Shown: in pieces, positions 5,565-7,281 of the stretch | Position numbering within the stretch: the first letter of the stretch is position 1 | How the letters are laid out: each line of letters begins with the position of its first letter | Assembly: GCA_958446785.1 (NCBI GenBank) | Contig: CAUCXP010000074.1 | Location: 1-7,281, forward strand | Direction of reading: 5' to 3' | Length of the DNA stretch: 7,281 nt | Source of the DNA: an uncultured Collinsella sp. | GTDB taxonomy: Bacteria; Actinomycetota; Coriobacteriia; Coriobacteriales; Coriobacteriaceae | Program-made: the position numbers and the translations under genes | The notes under the pieces: generated by a model | What the model saw: only the letters and a program-made list of their open reading frames with translations | Told to the model about the DNA's origin: nothing | Database searches by the model: none

Positions 5565-7281
5565 ATGCCTAAACGTACTGACATCAAGCGCATCCTCGTT
5601 ATTGGTTCGGGCCCCATCGTTATCGGTCAGGCCTGCGAGTTCGACTACTCCGGCGCCCAGGCCTGCAAGGTGCTCAAGGAGGATGGCTTTGAGGTCATCC
5701 TGGTCAACTCCAATCCGGCGACCATCATGACCGACCCGGGCTTGGCTGACCGCACCTATGTTGAGCCTATCACCGCCGAGTTTATCGAGCGCGTGATCAA
5801 GAAAGAGCACCCGGACGCGCTGCTGCCCACGCTGGGCGGCCAGACCGGTCTGAACGCCGCCGTCGAGCTGGCAAAGGACGGCACGCTCGACAAGTACGGC
5901 GTCGAGATGATCGGTTGCGACCTGGCCGCCATCGAGCGCGGCGAGGACCGCAAGCTCTTTAACGAGGCCATGGCCGAGATCGGCCTGGAGGTCGCGCGCT
6001 CGGGCTACGCCTATAGCGTGGCTGACGCCGAGGCCATCGCCGAGCGCGTGGGCTATCCCTGCGTGCTGCGTCCGAGCTTTACCCTCGGCGGTGCCGGCGG
6101 CGGCATCGCGCATACCCATGAGGAGCTCGTCTCTATCGTGAGCCAGGGCCTTGAGCTCTCGCCTGCCCACGAGGTGCTGGTCGAGGAGTCCATCGAGGGC
6201 TGGAAAGAGTACGAGATGGAGGTCATGCGCGACCACGCCGGCAACGGCATCATCGTGTGCTCCATCGAGAACCTCGATCCCATGGGCGTGCATACCGGCG
6301 ACTCCATCACGGTGGCACCGGCGCAGACCCTCTCCGACCTTGAGTATCAGCGCATGCGTGTCGCCTCGCTCGCCATCTTGGAAAAGATCGGCGTCGAGAC
6401 CGGCGGCTCCAACGTGCAGTTTGCCGTGAACCCCCAGACCGGCCGTCTGATCGTCATCGAGATGAACCCGCGCGTGAGCCGCTCGTCCGCACTGGCCTCC
6501 AAGGCCACGGGTTTCCCCATCGCCAAGGCCGCCGCGCGCCTGGCCGTTGGCTATACGCTCGACGAAATCGTCAACGACATCACCAAGGCAACGCCCGCCT
6601 GCTTTGAGCCCACGATTGACTACTGCGTGGTCAAGGTGCCGCGCTTTGCCTTCGAGAAGTTCAAGGGTACCGACCCCACGCTCACCACGCGCATGAAGGC
6701 CGTGGGCGAGATCATGGCGATCGGCCGCACCTTTGAGGAGGCCTTTGGCAAGGCCATGCGCTCGCTGGAGGACGGACATCAGGGCATTTGCGCCGGTGGC
6801 AAGGAGGGTGCCGACAAGCTGAGCGACGACGAGCTCGCTCAGGCCGTGGCAACCCCGACCGAGCACCGCATCTTCTTTGTGGTCGAGGCCCTGCGCCGTG
6901 GCTGGGACATCGCCCGCATCCATGCCATCTGCGGTATCGATCCGTGGTACCTCAACCGTATCAACGACATGGTGCAGGTCCAGGAGAGCATCCGCGGCCT
7001 GCGCGTGGAGGATATCGACGCCGACGCGATGCGCCTGCTCAAGCAGTACGGCACGAGCGACGCCGAGATTGCCGCGCTGACCGGCTCCGATGAGCGCTTT
7101 GTGCGCGCTTACCGCAAGGGCCTGGGCGTGGTTCCCAGCATGAAGACGGTCGATACCTGCGCGGCCGAGTTCTCGAGCGCCACGGAGTACCACTACAAGA
7201 CGTACGAGAACATCTACCGCACGAGCCCGGATGCCAAGAAGTGCGTGGCTCCCGACGAGACCACGCCGGCGGACAAGCCCA
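5565..7281 (+). CDS. carB: Carbamoyl phosphate synthetase large subunit, N-terminal 572 residues
   Basis: The frame is open from ATG 5565 to the window edge, giving 572 of an expected 1070 or so residues. CarB makes carbamoyl phosphate from bicarbonate, ammonia and two ATP in the cytosol. Residues 1-400 are the carboxyphosphate ATP-grasp half: [18 protein letters not shown] near the start, [20 protein letters not shown] and [19 protein letters not shown]. Active-site residues fall at the same numbers as in E. coli CarB: R129, R169, E215, H243, Q285, E299 and N301, so there are no insertions or deletions up to that point. Residues 400-550 are the oligomerisation domain, ending with [12 protein letters not shown]. 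The linker that follows (from about 548) runs at least 24 residues without reaching the second-half GGGPNRIGQG motif, longer than in E. coli. The allosteric and carbamate-kinase halves are off the edge. It is the distal partner of carA in the operon. Confidence 0.97.
   Translation, partial: MPKRTDIKRILVIGSGPIVIGQACEFDYSGAQACKVLKEDGFEVILVNSNPATIMTDPGLADRTYVEPITAEFIERVIKKEHPDALLPTLGGQTGLNAAVELAKDGTLDKYGVEMIGCDLAAIERGEDRKLFNEAMAEIGLEVARSGYAYSVADAEAIAERVGYPCVLRPSFTLGGAGGGIAHTHEELVSIVSQGLELSPAHEVLVEESIEGWKEYEMEVMRDHAGNGIIVCSIENLDPMGVHTGDSITVAPAQTLSDLEYQRMRVASLAILEKIGVETGGSNVQFAVNPQTGRLIVIEMNPRVSRSSALASKATGFPIAKAAARLAVGYTLDEIVNDITKATPACFEPTIDYCVVKVPRFAFEKFKGTDPTLTTRMKAVGEIMAIGRTFEEAFGKAMRSLEDGHQGICAGGKEGADKLSDDELAQAVATPTEHRIFFVVEALRRGWDIARIHAICGIDPWYLNRINDMVQVQESIRGLRVEDIDADAMRLLKQYGTSDAEIAALTGSDERFVRAYRKGLGVVPSMKTVDTCAAEFSSATEYHYKTYENIYRTSPDAKKCVAPDETTPADKP

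Noticed and set aside
5460..7193. Long open frame of 577 codons on the - strand opposite carB
   Set aside because: It mirrors the codon bias of carB, whose product is unmistakable with aligned catalytic residues. The antisense product is low-complexity and rich in His, Ala, Gly and Leu, with no recognisable domain.

Overview
The window is a GC-rich, densely coded stretch of bacterial chromosome with every supported gene on the + strand. The base composition, the actinobacterial-style PyrR-binding hairpin directly over the carA ribosome binding site, and lineage-looking insertions in CarA suggest a member of the Coriobacteriia, perhaps Collinsella or a relative. This placement is inferred from pattern recognition, not from a search.

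Layout: (1) 1-194, the 3' end of purD (purine biosynthesis), followed after a 21-nt gap by a Nudix hydrolase of the ADP-ribose pyrophosphatase type (216-911). (2) 912-1158, a 247-nt intergenic region holding a perfect 12-bp inverted repeat right after the Nudix stop, a roughly 100-nt imperfect palindrome that looks like a REP/MITE-type dispersed element, and a 13-nt palindrome before the next gene. (3) 1159-2931, a complete half-size ABC exporter, followed 19 nt later by an unrecognised single-pass membrane protein (2951-3916). The pair is probably co-transcribed and is closed by a clear intrinsic terminator (3923-3962). (4) 3963-4123, a regulatory region with an AT-rich island containing two near-palindromes about 20 bp apart, a possible promoter, and a well-formed PyrR-binding loop whose lower stem contains the carA Shine-Dalgarno sequence. 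(5) 4124-5563 carA and 5565-7281 carB (incomplete at the window edge), the two subunits of glutamine-dependent carbamoyl phosphate synthetase.

How they work together: CarA releases ammonia from glutamine and CarB uses it with bicarbonate and two ATP to make carbamoyl phosphate for pyrimidines and arginine. The hairpin implies that PyrR represses carA translation when uridine nucleotides are plentiful. The AT-rich palindromes could add arginine (ArgR) control, but that is speculative. purD and the Nudix gene look like the tail of a nucleotide-metabolism operon; cleaving ADP-ribose to AMP and ribose 5-phosphate would fit there. The ABC exporter and its membrane-protein neighbour form a separate unit of unknown substrate.

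No CRISPR array, tRNA, rRNA, insertion sequence or phage gene was seen. Most of the window is ordinary housekeeping DNA. The points most worth a second look are the PyrR loop, the long palindrome, the 36-residue insertion in the CarA glutaminase domain, the Pro-to-Cys change in the Nudix protein, and the unrecognised membrane protein.
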